A DNA stretch of 64,000 nucleotides. Origin: Pleodorina starrii. Its lineage: Eukaryota; Chlorophyta; Chlorophyceae; Chlamydomonadales; Volvocaceae. The position numbers and the translations under genes were made by a program. Shown piece by piece: positions 35,799 to 47,177 of this stretch. The stretch covers positions 5,518,001-5,582,000 of the forward strand of contig BRXU01000001.1 in assembly GCA_030267565.1 (NCBI GenBank). The letters run 5' to 3'. Numbering within the stretch: the first letter of the stretch is position 1; the number at the start of each line of letters is the position of its first letter. The notes beneath the pieces were generated by a model. The model was not told the DNA's origin. It did no database searches and saw only the letters and a list, made by a program, of their open reading frames with translations.

Positions 35799-36340
35799 AG
35801 GCCAAGAAATTTCGAATCATATTAACAGCCAGTAGAGCCAGTCAGCTGTTGCTCGTCCGAAGGAGTATTCGTAAACAAACTTGTTGCTTGCAACAAAGCG
35901 ACCGGTCAATAATCCTCTGTATGTAGTCGTTGACTGTCATGTTGTGTCACTGGGTCCAATGCTCTACCACCGTTGTGCAGCATAGTGACTATCCCACGGC
36001 GCAATAATATCGTCAGACCCAGCGACCCTGACGGACAGAACTTAGTTGTGGAAACGCTTCAACCAGGCACAAATTGTCAATGGGTGTTCGGTGTTGTGTT
36101 GTACGCCTTGCCTTGGTAAGGGTACGTCACTCTTAACAGGTACAGGATCCGGAACCAGAAGCGAACCGGCGTGCCCGAAAACCCGAAACGACCAATCCAG
36201 TTGCTTCCATACCCATTATAACAAGCTACAAAATTTTCAATTACTGAAGAACATGAAGAAACCTTGATCTGGTTGGGAGACAAGCCGTGGCTGAGCGCTT
36301 GTATGTGTAGAACACTTTCCAGAACAAGCCGGACACAAGC
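35799..36340. promoter_or_regulatory. Divergent intergenic region
   Basis: About 540 bases, relatively AT-rich, between two genes transcribed away from each other (31350-35778 minus; FAS1 gene plus). It should contain both promoters. I see no strong TATA box for the FAS1 gene and no ORF worth keeping. Confidence 0.4.
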
Positions 36341-39300
36341 ATGCCTTCGATAACATTCTACTTGGCTACATGCTTAATTGTGGCGTCCTTAACAGGTGCG
36401 CTGAAAGTGCTCGTGGGACCGTGGCGACCCGCCCGCCTATCGAAATCCTCGCGAGCGAACACCGGGCGATGTGCAACATAATAAATAAGAGTGTGCAAAA
36501 AGCCTGCGATCAGCGAATTCATGCTGCGGTGCTCCTTTGGCCCTCTTGCGTTAATAACCGAACCCGCAGCACGTCTCGACGGGGTTCGCGGCACGGTCGC
36601 GAAGGGCGCATTTGCGTTACTTTTTAACATCTTAAAGTGACTGAAATTCCTATTTGCTAACAAAGGAACTGCGCAGGATTCGGGTAGCAGTCTGCCATCT
36701 AGCTCTGGCACCTGATTGCGTACCATCCCAACAGTTCCCTAAACCGATCAAGTTTTTTCACCCAGCGTCCATCTTCAGCATGACCTCCCATATATCACTC
36801 GCTGCTACGAGCCCTTAGTGAAGGGCGGCAGTCATTCGCATAGCACGGATGCTAGCCTACCGTATCCGGTCGTGGTTACGTCGGCGTTACCTGATCGCCC
36901 ACAGGCGTGCAGGCGCAGGTGGCCCGGCTCTCTTACAGCAGCATCCAGCAGTATCTCAACAGCGAGCCGCTGCTGTCGCTCACGCTGCAACTGGCCAGCC
37001 CGTCGTATGCGATGCTGGCGCGGACAGACACGGTGGCCACCGTCTTCCTGCCCACTTCTGACGTAAGCACAGCCAGTGTCTGCTTAGCCAGCCGAGCGCA
37101 GAGCAGTGATGTATTCAGCTTTAAGCATGTGCATTGGTTAGCTCTCGGGTGCTGCGATCTATCGTCTGTGGATCGGAGGAGGGCTTCACACGCGGCGTGT
37201 GGGGTGGTGGCGCCACGGGCCAATCCCGCCAGCCGGAGTTGGTGGTCTTGCGCGGCCAAATGCCACACCCAGGTGCCACGCCATGCGGTCGAATCACAGA
37301 GCATAAATCTGATCTCGTTGGATGCGGGCCCCTGTGGTTTTGCGTTTCCTGCACGCAGGCGATCACGTCGTACCTGCACGAGCAGTACGGCGTGGAGGAT
37401 CTCGCGGAGCTCTGGTCGAATGCCGCTCTCAACCAGGTGGGGTGGGGTCGCCGGGTTGAGAGCGGCAGCTGCTTTGGCCGGAAGCAGGGTCCTCGGGCGG
37501 AGGGCCGCTGACTGGAAGAAGGTTCCCCAAATCCCCATGTTTGTGGCTGGCGGGTTGCAGCAGCGGGGATCGAAGTGAGCGAGCCTGCTGTCCTACGCGC
37601 CGTGAAGAGGCTTCAATGCACGAACAACCGCTCTTCCATCTACCGGTATCGTTGCCCTGCTCAGCCGCGTGCCCCTACCCCTGCCCCTGCCCCCCGCAGC
37701 TGCTCCTGAGCACCTTCAATCAGCTGCTGCTGCCCCTCCACATGGTGCCGCAGCGGACACTCACCTCCGCTCAGCTGACCAACGGCTTGCAGCTGACCGC
37801 GTCTCTGGGGGGGCAGCTCACGGTGGTGCGGTCCGGGGGGTGAGCGAGAGGCGGTGAACGCGGAAGCGGGCGACTGCGGGATCCGAGCGAGGGTTGGCGC
37901 TGCACAGACGGGTCGAGCGCAGCGGCGCAGCCCCAAGCCCCGTGCGGGTGGGAGCCCGGTCGATCCCTCTTTGGAACGGGGTGGTTGGCACCCTGTGAGG
38001 GCAGCCGTTAGCCTCGGGAGCAGATAGTTAGCAGAAGGCGTGGGCTCACCGGATCTCGTAGTTAGTGGTGGTCTTCGAGGTATGATGTGTGTGTGTGGGG
38101 TTTGGTCAGAAGCCTTTACGCGGGTCTGTTTGACTTTCCTGCCCTGCTTGAGTGGGTGCTCGCTGGGTCTCATTGCCGCCGCAGGAGCATCTCGGTGCAG
38201 GGGCCGCGCAACAGCGCCAAAATCGTCAGGGCCAACCAGACGCTCGCAAGCGTGAGGAGGGACTGAATCTCGCACGCCGGTGCCTGGGGAATGCGCAGAC
38301 CCCCCTGCACCTTCACCACTCCGCTGTGATGTGTTTGATGTCACCTAGGAAACCGATCGTGACCTGTGACCTGCTGAAGCCACCCCTTTGCACTGCACCT
38401 AGCCCTCTTGCAATCCTCCCGGTTGCTGCTGTGCAATTTATATTAGATGGCGTTTCGGGGACATTCAGAGTAGCGGTCTCGTGAAGAACCCAAAGGTGTC
38501 ACCTGAAGGAATGAGCAGTCCGTCCGTCAGTCCGTCAGTGGACAGACCCCGGAAGGATCATCCACCGGGGCATACTGCGCCTGAGGCCTGACACTGCTGC
38601 ACCCGAAGTCCAAAACGCGGAAAGCGGGCCCAAGCAACCAGATACGGGCGCTGCGCTGGCGGCCACTACGACAGCTTGTGCCATGCCTGACGTGGTGACA
38701 ATCCATGCTACCGTCGACCGCTTGGGCTGGGTTTGTTGTTCCCCTCCTCCTCCCCTCCTGCGTGCAGGGCCTGGTGATCTGCCACCTGATTGATGCGGTG
38801 CTGCTGGCGGACCCGCTGGGGCCCCCGCTGGTGGCACAGCTGAACTCGCCGCCGCCTGCCAGGAGGATGCCGCCACCACGGACCTCACCGCCGCCACCAC
38901 CACCAATACCGCCGCCACCATTGCCGCCCCCGCTCCCTCGCCGGCATTCCCCTCCCTCACCTCCGCCAACCGCGCCGCGGCCACCGCCCCCGACCCCACT
39001 GCCCAGGCGGCCCCCACCCAAGCGCTCGCCGGCCGCGCCCCCACCAAGCCCCTCCCCACCTCCACCTCCACCCCCACCCCCGCCGCCATATCCAAAAAGG
39101 CAGCCTTCACCGCCGCCTACCCGGGCTCGCCCTCCACCGCCTTCGCCGACCAGGCCGTCCTCAGCGCCTTCCCAAACCCAACCCCAGACCCCGCCCTTGT
39201 ACAGCTCAACGGGTAAGGCCGTCCGCTGGGCCAACGTGGTGCGCCACCCGGTGGGCGCTCCACGTGGCCCTGTGCAGCCTGCAACCACGCTTTGAGTCAG

Positions 39301-42300
39301 TGATCTGGGATCAAATGCATCTCCCCCGTACCCTTACCCTTGTCCCTCAACCCGCGGCGCGCCAGGTCTGGACCTGGCTGCTGAGCTGCGGGGCCTGGGG
39401 ACTGTGGCTGCTGAATTGGAGAAGCTCCTGTCGCAGGGGCCGCAGCTGGCAGAGGTGGGTACGAGGTGGGTTCGGGTGTGCGGGGTGTGGGTGTGTATGG
39501 CTGTGTATGAGTGTGTATGGGTGTCTGTTGCAGCACCCAATGCGGCAGCGTGGTGCTCGTGCCGTTCGTGTGCTGTCGCGCGTGCTCGTTGGTATGGGTT
39601 GGTCTGGCGGCGACGCGATCGCTGCGTTTCTCGTCTTGGTACAGTTACAGGTATGTTTGGTACGTACTGCTGGGTTCCGTCTCCGTTCCTTCGCTGCGAT
39701 GTCTTTTCTTTTTTACCACATCAATGCGGCGTGGGGGCAAGTGCCTCCCCCAACCTCTGCTCTGTCCTCCCCGGTCTCCTGTGCGTGCTCTAACGATGCG
39801 CCGCCCTCCTTGCCCCCTGGCCGCAGGTCCTGCCCCTGCTGGCCCGGTTAAGCCCACACGTGGCCGCTCATCTGTCCCGCAGCAACGTCACTATGGCCAC
39901 GCTGTTCATGCCGTCCGCAGAGGTGCGCCCGTACGTTCGTACGTCTGCGTGTCGATCCGTGTGTCGCTCGACCTATTGAAACCGGATTCCGACCGGATTC
40001 CGATTCCATTGGAGGAAAGTTCCAAACCCCGCGGCGCGAGCAACGGGTCCAACATCCCTGTCCTCCTCCTTTGTACTTCCCTCTCCCGCCCCCTGTCAGG
40101 CTTTCGCCTCATACCTGGACTCTGCGGGCGATTTGGCCGCCATGGACCTGCCCGCACTCATCGCGCTCTACCGCCAAACACTCACCGTCATTGCATACCA
40201 CTCGGTGCCCGGCGGGTCCGCCAAGCGGACGCTCAGTGCGGCGGCGCTGACGGCAGCGGCGGCGGCAGCTGGCGGCGGCGCCGCGTCCCTGTCGTCTCTG
40301 GTGCCGGGCGCCACGCTGGGGGTCATGCTGCTGTCAGGGTGGGTGCGCGGCTCAGCTAGGCGGGTGAGGGTAGGGTGTGCGTGGATGAGAGACATGAGGA
40401 CTCCGGCCGATGGCTTGAGCACAGCAGCACCAGCGGCGGCGGTGGCGCCGGCTTGGAGCCGCCGCCCGGACGTGGCTTCTCGCGCCATTCTCAGCCATGT
40501 GCGTTTTGGGAAGCAACTGTAGGGGCGGAGGTTGCTAGATCGCTTACGTTATAGCTGCTTTCTTCTTGATATCCTGCCTGCGCCTCTCGTCTTGCTGCCC
40601 CATTCTTCTGACCCACCAGGCGCTTGCAGATCCTGGGCGCTGACGGCGGCATGGGTGCGGTCACCCGGGCGGACCTAGCCGCGGGCCAGGTGGGCAGCCG
40701 CGCGGCGCGATGCGTCTAGAAAGGTCTGACAACCATCACATTACTGTTCATGGCCTCCTATGTACGTTATTACGGCCAGAGAGCGTAAGGCAGAACACCG
40801 AACCCCGTTTCGATAGTTCGGCGTCGCCGTCTGCCTACCTCGCTGTATCGGATGTACCGTAAAAATTCTGATCATGCACTTGCACTTGCAGTCAGCTAGC
40901 CCAAACGTGCGCATTGACCGCGTTGGCAGTTGGCATCAAGCTGGGAAGCCGGAAGTGTGGGCGGTCCCTCTACCCTATGCCTTTCTAGAACCTTCCCATC
41001 CCCGTCCCTCGCTCCCCGGCTCCCCAGCGGCTGATGGTTCACGTGATAGACCAGGTGTTGCTGCCCCCGCCCAGCTCCGAGATGCCCCTCAACGGAGCCA
41101 AGCCGCAAGGTGAGAGATCCCGGAAGCAACAGCAACTGCAACTGCGTGCACGGCGCCGCCTTTGAGAACAAAGCGGGGGGTTACAAAGGCCCTTCCTTGA
41201 GCTACATCCTGTTTGAGCATCGAACGATGAAAGCCCTAGGAAGGGACCCATGCGGCAAAACTCTCAGCATTTCGGACGCGAGGTGAAGATTTTGTGGCAT
41301 GCCGTACTGTACGACAAAGTGGATGGGTGGGTCCAATGCTGCCCAAAACCAAAACTGGCACGGGATATGATCACGAAAGCGGGCGGATGGTGTTGACCGC
41401 CTTGTTCCGTGTGTGCACCTCGGCTTTGTGGCGCAGGCCGGCAGTTCTCAAGCCTTCTGTCCTGGATGGCCGACCCCGCCAATCTAGACGCCACCGTGTA
41501 TCGGGTGGTGCGGGGGCTGCTGCCACCCAACTTTTTGGCCACCTTGGACAACCCCGACCTGAAAGCCACACTCTTCATGCCCGTGGACAGCGTAAGTGCT
41601 CAGCAAGTGGTAGCGAGGAAGCTGCGTCCGACTCCAGGGCCGGGGCCGGGGACTCGACTTTGCAAGCTGTCCCATGTGACAAGCCAACGATGTTTCGGTA
41701 CGCGTTCGGAATGCGCTTCTGCGACAGACCTCACTTGCACATCGTGTGGATCGACCGCCCACGGCTTCTCTTTGCTTCTATCTCACATTGCAATTCGGCG
41801 CCCGCTGCTCGCCGCCCGCCCTCCGCCCGTGCAGTCGCTGTTGGGCAGCCCGGAGGTGCTGAGGGCGCTGACCGCACCGCGCGCCGCTGCCGGGGCCATG
41901 TTGGCCACACTGCTTAAGGGCCACATCCTACCCGACGCGGCATTGACGCAGACGGACATTCAGGTGATCCACTTTGGGTTCACGCTGGACAGCGCGGCCG
42001 GCTCACCGCTGGTGTTCAACCACGCCGACAGGTGGGGGCTGGGCGGCGGTGACTGCCTTCAAGGGCCCAAAGGGTCTGGCACTCTGGCTGGGAGGCATGC
42101 AGACGCGCGGAGTGAATCCGGAAGCATGCCGCGGGGCCAGGCTGTGTTTTGGGCTTATTGTAACGGGTGGACCGTGTTCCAAGAACGGGCCGGGCAACCC
42201 TCCAGTGTTGTGATGAGCTGTCGAAAGACGGACGAAACCTACGAACTATTTAGCCCTTCCCACCCCCATGACACTGCCCTGGGCACCGGTACAGTGCCCG

Positions 42301-44929
42301 TCTTCCATCGCAACGTGCGTAGCAAACACCCTGTCGCCCTTTTGCGTCCCCCATGCCCCCTGCAGCATCACGTACTTGAACGACGTACGGATACAGTACT
42401 TTGATCGTCCCGCCGGGAAGGTGAGCGAGCCATGGCAACCCGCGGCAGCGCAGTCAGATATGCGCGGCCTAAGGACACAAAATGTCGGCGGCGCGTGAGA
42501 TCTCACAGCACATCCACCAGGGGCAAGTCACAGTGCTTGGGCCGGCAGACCCTTGGCCCGGCCCTCAGAGCGGACTAAGCACCTGGTTCCTGGTTCGTCA
42601 CGCCGTAGCTTGATTGCCACGCCCCACAGACCCCAAGCCCAACGGTCCTTATAACCCGCAATTCAGACATTCGGCCACGGTTGTGTCTCGCCTCCGCGTG
42701 CGCTGTTGTGAGGCTGAGGTGGTTCTCCCCGCAACCCGCTGCGTTCCTTGGGCGCAGGCCTACATCCACATCCTGGTCAGTCCCCTGAGCATGGACTTCG
42801 GCTACCAGGCTCCCGCTTTGCTGTCGTCATATCCGCGACCGTCGCCGTCCCGGCCATCACCGTTTCCGCCTCCGCCACTGTCCCCATTGCCTCCACCCAT
42901 TAGCCCACCTCGCAAACGACAGCCGCCGCCTCCGAGACCCAGCCCGAGAGCCAGCTCACCGCCAGGACCCACCCCGCCGCCACCACCTGCCCCGCCGCTT
43001 TTGCCGTTCGCATCTCTGGCGCAGGTTTGTTCAGAGGGTCGCACGGTCGTCGCCCGCCGGGTTAAAGCGATCAATAGACTGGTACTGCCTGACATGACGT
43101 GGCAGGCCCGCCCATCAGCCTCTCCTGTCGGATGACGACGCAGGCGCGAGTCTGGGGCTTGCACCAGCAGCAAGGGCACGCCGCCTGTGGTTGTCCTACG
43201 TAATTGCATACTGCAGGGTCCCCAAGTGCGGGGTTTTACAACTGTACCCCCGTTTTGCCCGCTGGTGCTGGTTTGCGCTTTTACCGTATTCGAGTCGGCC
43301 ACTCGGGGGCAGAAACGAAGCTTTGCTGTTGCCGCTGCGGTCGGCCCGCAGGCCATCGCGGGTCTTCCGGAGTCGTCCTCCCTGGCCACCTTGTACGACG
43401 TCGCGATCCGCAGCTCCGTGTTCAATACCATCATGGACAGCACGCTCATGTCGCCCTTCACCATGTTTCTGCCCAATGACCAGGTGGGGACAGGTTGGCT
43501 CTTACCGGTAACCAAATTAACAGTTTCCGGCCATTGATGACGAGGATTGCATTCCCTTTGTGGGGGCCGAACCATTGTTATTTGCGTTTCTTGGTACGAC
43601 AGTCCTTAATGGGGAGCCGTGTACAACACTGCTTTCGACAAATCGACCTGGGAGATGCCTGGGCCCGGATGTTCCGGCCTGGGAAGACGGCCACGCTGCG
43701 AGGAGCCAGCGGGCGAGGGGGCGAGGGCCCACAGGGCGGGATGGTTACTTGCGTTACTTGAATCGCCGCCGTCGCTATCTCTTTCCCCGCCCCTTCCCGC
43801 CCGCCTCCCTGCGCTCCGCTCCTCTCCACAGGCGGTAGCGGCCTACCTGGCTGCATGGGAGCCGGGGCGCTCGTTGGACGACCTCGCTGACGTGGTAGCC
43901 ACCGACGCGCGCACACTTATTCGGCTGCTGAGCCCCCACACCTTCCTGGGCCGCCGGCTGCTGGTAGCCTCGTTCACCAATAATAACTCCACGGTCCTAA
44001 ACACTGGCATTGCGGGGGCGGCAGGCGCCAAGCTTCGGGTAAGCGGGCGCCATGACGGGCCACAGGGCACGGTCTTCTGCGTGACATGGGCCCAAGGACA
44101 TGGGAGGGGCCGGTTGCGCATGGCTGGCCGGCGAAGGGAGCAGAGGGAGGCCATCTGAGCGCTTGGTGCAGGAGGCAGGTATATGCGGCCCGCGGACAAG
44201 GCTCCCGTACCGCGAAGTGAAGAGGGCCATGGCGAAAATGCTGAGTGCGTGCTGTCTGGCGGCAGGGCGCTGCTGGACTTATGAGCCTTTCTCTGTCTGT
44301 TAGTGTTCGAGTAGTCTTCCCGGCAGCCCCGAGTTCTCCCTGCACCTCTCAGCTATCGCACCCAGCAGGGCACCATGGTTAAGGTTTCGCAGAGGCGCCA
44401 ACCAAAGGGCTCACGGTCCAGAGCCCTATTGTCCAGCTTCATACGCCCTTCATCGCCCACCACGTCTGTTGCGCTGCGCTGTGTGCTCTTCGCCCATATG
44501 CCCGCTTGCAGCTGAGCCCGGCAGCGGTACAGCCCGGCGGCCAGCAGCAGGCCGCTGTGCAGGTGGTGAACACGTGCTGTGACACAGTGGCCCGGGTACT
44601 TCGGCCGGACGTGATGCTGGCGGGGGGCAAGGTCGGTGTGCACGTGAAGGGGGCAGCTGGGAAGCCGGGGGGGGGCTTGCCATTGGGTGTCAACTGTCAA
44701 GATACTGCTGCATTACAACATCACGGCTGCTATGCCGACCGAAAGCATGCGTTGACTGCCAAAAACGATGTTGAGTTCACGGGGACAAGGTGTTTGTTTC
44801 TGCTTGACTGTCGTATGTCCACAGGGTCGTCTGCCGGACGCGCTAAGGGCTGACAGTCGCATCAGAGATACGTGCGTGAGGGTTTCGTGCGCGCACGCGG
44901 TGTCTCGTCGGTGCCTCGGATTGCTGTGA
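36341..44929 (+). CDS. Secreted protein with four fasciclin (FAS1) domains and proline-rich linkers
   Basis: 19 exons, 918 residues, GT-AG and in phase: 36341-36395, 36905-37062, 37359-37436, 37700-37839, 38185-38251, 38768-39212, 39366-39454, 39827-39922, 40100-40338, 40620-40689, 41028-41109, 41437-41591, 41835-42031, 42366-42420, 42758-43024, 43352-43483, 43832-44038, 44512-44631, 44825-44929. Exon 1 encodes a signal peptide (MPSITFYLATCLIVASLT). FAS1 domains lie at about 24-183, 330-490, 508-655 and 735-880. Their hallmarks are (V/A)T(V/L)F(L/M)P near the start (TVATVFLPT, TMATLFMPS, KATLFMPVD, PFTMFLPND) and an IDAVLL-type C-terminal helix (HLIDAVLL, HVIDQVLL). Pro/Ser-rich linkers (~190-305 and ~662-722), probably hydroxyproline-rich and glycosylated, separate domains 1/2 and 3/4, as in volvocine cell-adhesion proteins such as Volvox algal-CAM. 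Likely extracellular matrix or adhesion. The last exon is the least certain: reading through the 44632 donor gives a stop at 44853. Confidence 0.88.
39541..39720 (+). repeat. Dispersed repeat, copy 1 (FAS1 gene intron)
   Basis: About 180 bases inside the intron 39455-39826, clearly similar to 48641-48830. Shared blocks include TCGCTGCGTTTCTCGTCTTG, then TTACAGGTATG, then CTGGGTTCCG, ending in a T-rich tract and TTTACCAC. No coding potential. Probably a transposon-derived fragment. Confidence 0.75.
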
Positions 44930-47177
44930 CGACCGCCCCGCCGCCGCCCGCCCCGTCCCTCTGACCATCACGGCCCTGTCCCGCTGCCCCTTTCCACTGC
45001 GCTCAACAGGGCGTCATTCATGTCATTGACGCTTTCATCACTCCATCTTGAGGGTTCGGCCTGCTGGCACCCACCAGCTGATACATACTGTGACACATGG
45101 CGATCGCGACGCGGGTCTATAAAAAGCTGGTATGGTACGGATGCTTCCTCACCAGGAATGAATGGAAAGAGTGCAGCCGAGCAACGCCAACCGTTTCCGG
45201 TGGGGTGAGGAATCACCAGGGAAGGAACAGGTTGAGGGGAGAGCCTGGTTTGCTGATAACGCTTTGAGAGCAATTGGCGAGAGTACGGCAAAGGGCCTCC
45301 GCCGGCAGCGCATAGAAATTGTTGTGCTGTCAGGGTGGACCGAACGGTTCCATCAATGTGCCTGATGACGGCTCTCTGGGTGCGGCAGCGCGACTGTGGA
45401 AATGTTGCGGACCATATGAAATGATGGGGTCCGCAAGGCATCCGGTAGTTAAGCAGGCGGCAGCGTGGCACCAGGGGTCTCCTTACGCAGCGAGTGAGAT
45501 GAGATATATTCGAACAGCGATAGGACGGACTTCTTAAGATACTATTTACTGAAACTCATGCGGAACCAGTGATTTATCTGTGGTAGGGGCGGAGAAGGAG
45601 GGCAGACAGATCAAGCGAGCCGTGCGTGCATTTCGCCCCAGAAGCACTGGCGAAAATTTTTAACTGACGCGTTGCAGGGTTTTCGCACAGCACTTCGCCG
45701 TGAGGCATTTACCAGCATTTACGGTAGCCAGCTCGCGCGGCGGCCATTATTGGTGGCGCTAGCAAGGCGCCGACGCGGTCACTTGGCCAGTGTATGTGAT
45801 TGAGTGCGTGCTCGTACATATGTATGTGCCTGCTGCTGAGCATTATTCTGATGTCGTTCGTTCGGGTGACACGCTGCCCGCGCCCCTGCCTACGTCCCCA
45901 GCGGGCCCGTGGGTGCGCTGCCGGTTCCGACTGCTGGATGCCATGCACAACGGCTATGCAGCCTGTTACATTTTTTGGTGTGCGTGTGTCGGCGGGGGGT
46001 AGGAGGGGAGAGTTGTCGCGTGCACCTGCAAGAGGTCGGGAGCTCAATACCCGTGCTTGGGCGCACGAATGCCTGTTGTCGTGGTCATGTTTTCTTTTTC
46101 ACCGCACGGCACGGGAGAAAGCTGCAGGGAGTTGGCAGTGTGCATGGACCAACCGCTTCAGTTTTCGGAAATGCGTGATTGCGTGTTTACTCCACTGCAG
46201 CAGCATGGTGTTGTTGCAATTGGGTGTCGGGATCCAGTAGTTCGGCAAGCGAATTTGGGGAGCCGAAACCTGCTAACCCGAGCTACTGATGTGTCAGCCA
46301 ATGTGGCAATGCGGGGCAAGGCGTGCGGCCTGGACTGCCCGGAGAGGATTCACACGAGGCACTCCCTCGAAGGACGTCGCATCCACCCTTCCCGCTGGAC
46401 TGTAAACGGTCAAGCAAGCGCGGCGGACCCTGGATCCGGTGGTCAACCGAGAGGGCCGATGGGCATCAGCCTTTGTATGTTTGCAAGCGCGTGAAGCGAC
46501 GTGACAATCGTGACATGTGAAGCTGCCGCAGACCTGCGTGGCGGTCCAATTCCGGTACCAGGCACCTAAAGCGCCCAGCCCACCATCCCTTGAAATGAGC
46601 GACCCACTGGTCTGCAGTGATCGACTTGTACTTCGCGCACGAGGCCTGACTGGTCGCACCGTCACGGAGGGAACGCGAGGCAAGAATCCAAACACCAGTG
46701 GAGCCTGGGCAGGGAAACCCGTAGCCGCCTCAAGGGACCTTATGCCCCCTTGTCACAGGGGCCTTTAATTGTCAAGCAGCGCTCGCATTTGCTTTGTATC
46801 TGGAGGCCGCAGGCTGCCAACATCCCGCATCCGCGAAACCACCACCACCTTGACCAGTGGACGCCCTCAAACAAACCCTCCAACACACGTCTCAGTTTTC
46901 ATCCTGCCAACACGCGGAGGACACATCAGTGACCGAATGTCCACCGACCCTGCATCGCCTCATCCCTTCCCTTCGCCTGCTACGTTCGGTCGTAACCCTT
47001 CACCGGACCTTCACCACAAGGCTTATATGTCGCCCCAACCCATCCCAGCCCATCCCGCTCATTTGCGCTACAATGCGTTTGTCACCTGCCTCACACCGCA
47101 AGGCTCCGTGTGAGGTAGTTTTGAATCGTTTAAGCCGCCGCCACCACGATAAAAGCGCGCAGCGTGGTCCGCCGTCC
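44930..47177. other. Convergent intergenic region
   Basis: Between the 3' ends of the FAS1 gene (+) and the eIF2B alpha gene (-). No protein family is recognisable in any frame. A TATA-like motif at 45118-45125 precedes a small ORF, listed separately. A TGTAA occurs near 46399 on the + strand. Confidence 0.4.
45162..45365 (+). CDS. Small ORF downstream of a TATA-like motif (doubtful)
   Basis: 67-residue ORF beginning MERVQPSNANRFRW, with CTATAAAAAGC at 45117-45127 about 40 bases upstream. It is hydrophilic and matches nothing I recognise. The only support is the TATA-like motif and the uninterrupted frame; it may well be chance, and it lies in the downstream flank of the FAS1 gene. Confidence 0.15.
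   Translation: MERVQPSNANRFRWGEESPGKEQVEGRAWFADNALRAIGESTAKGLRRQRIEIVVLSGWTERFHQCA

Noticed and set aside
38527..39288. Gly-rich ORF on the minus strand
   Set aside because: Antisense of the proline-rich linker exon (38768-39212) of the FAS1 gene.
42802..43575. Minus-strand ORF of 257 codons
   Set aside because: Antisense of the second proline-rich linker and the next FAS1 exon of the + strand gene.
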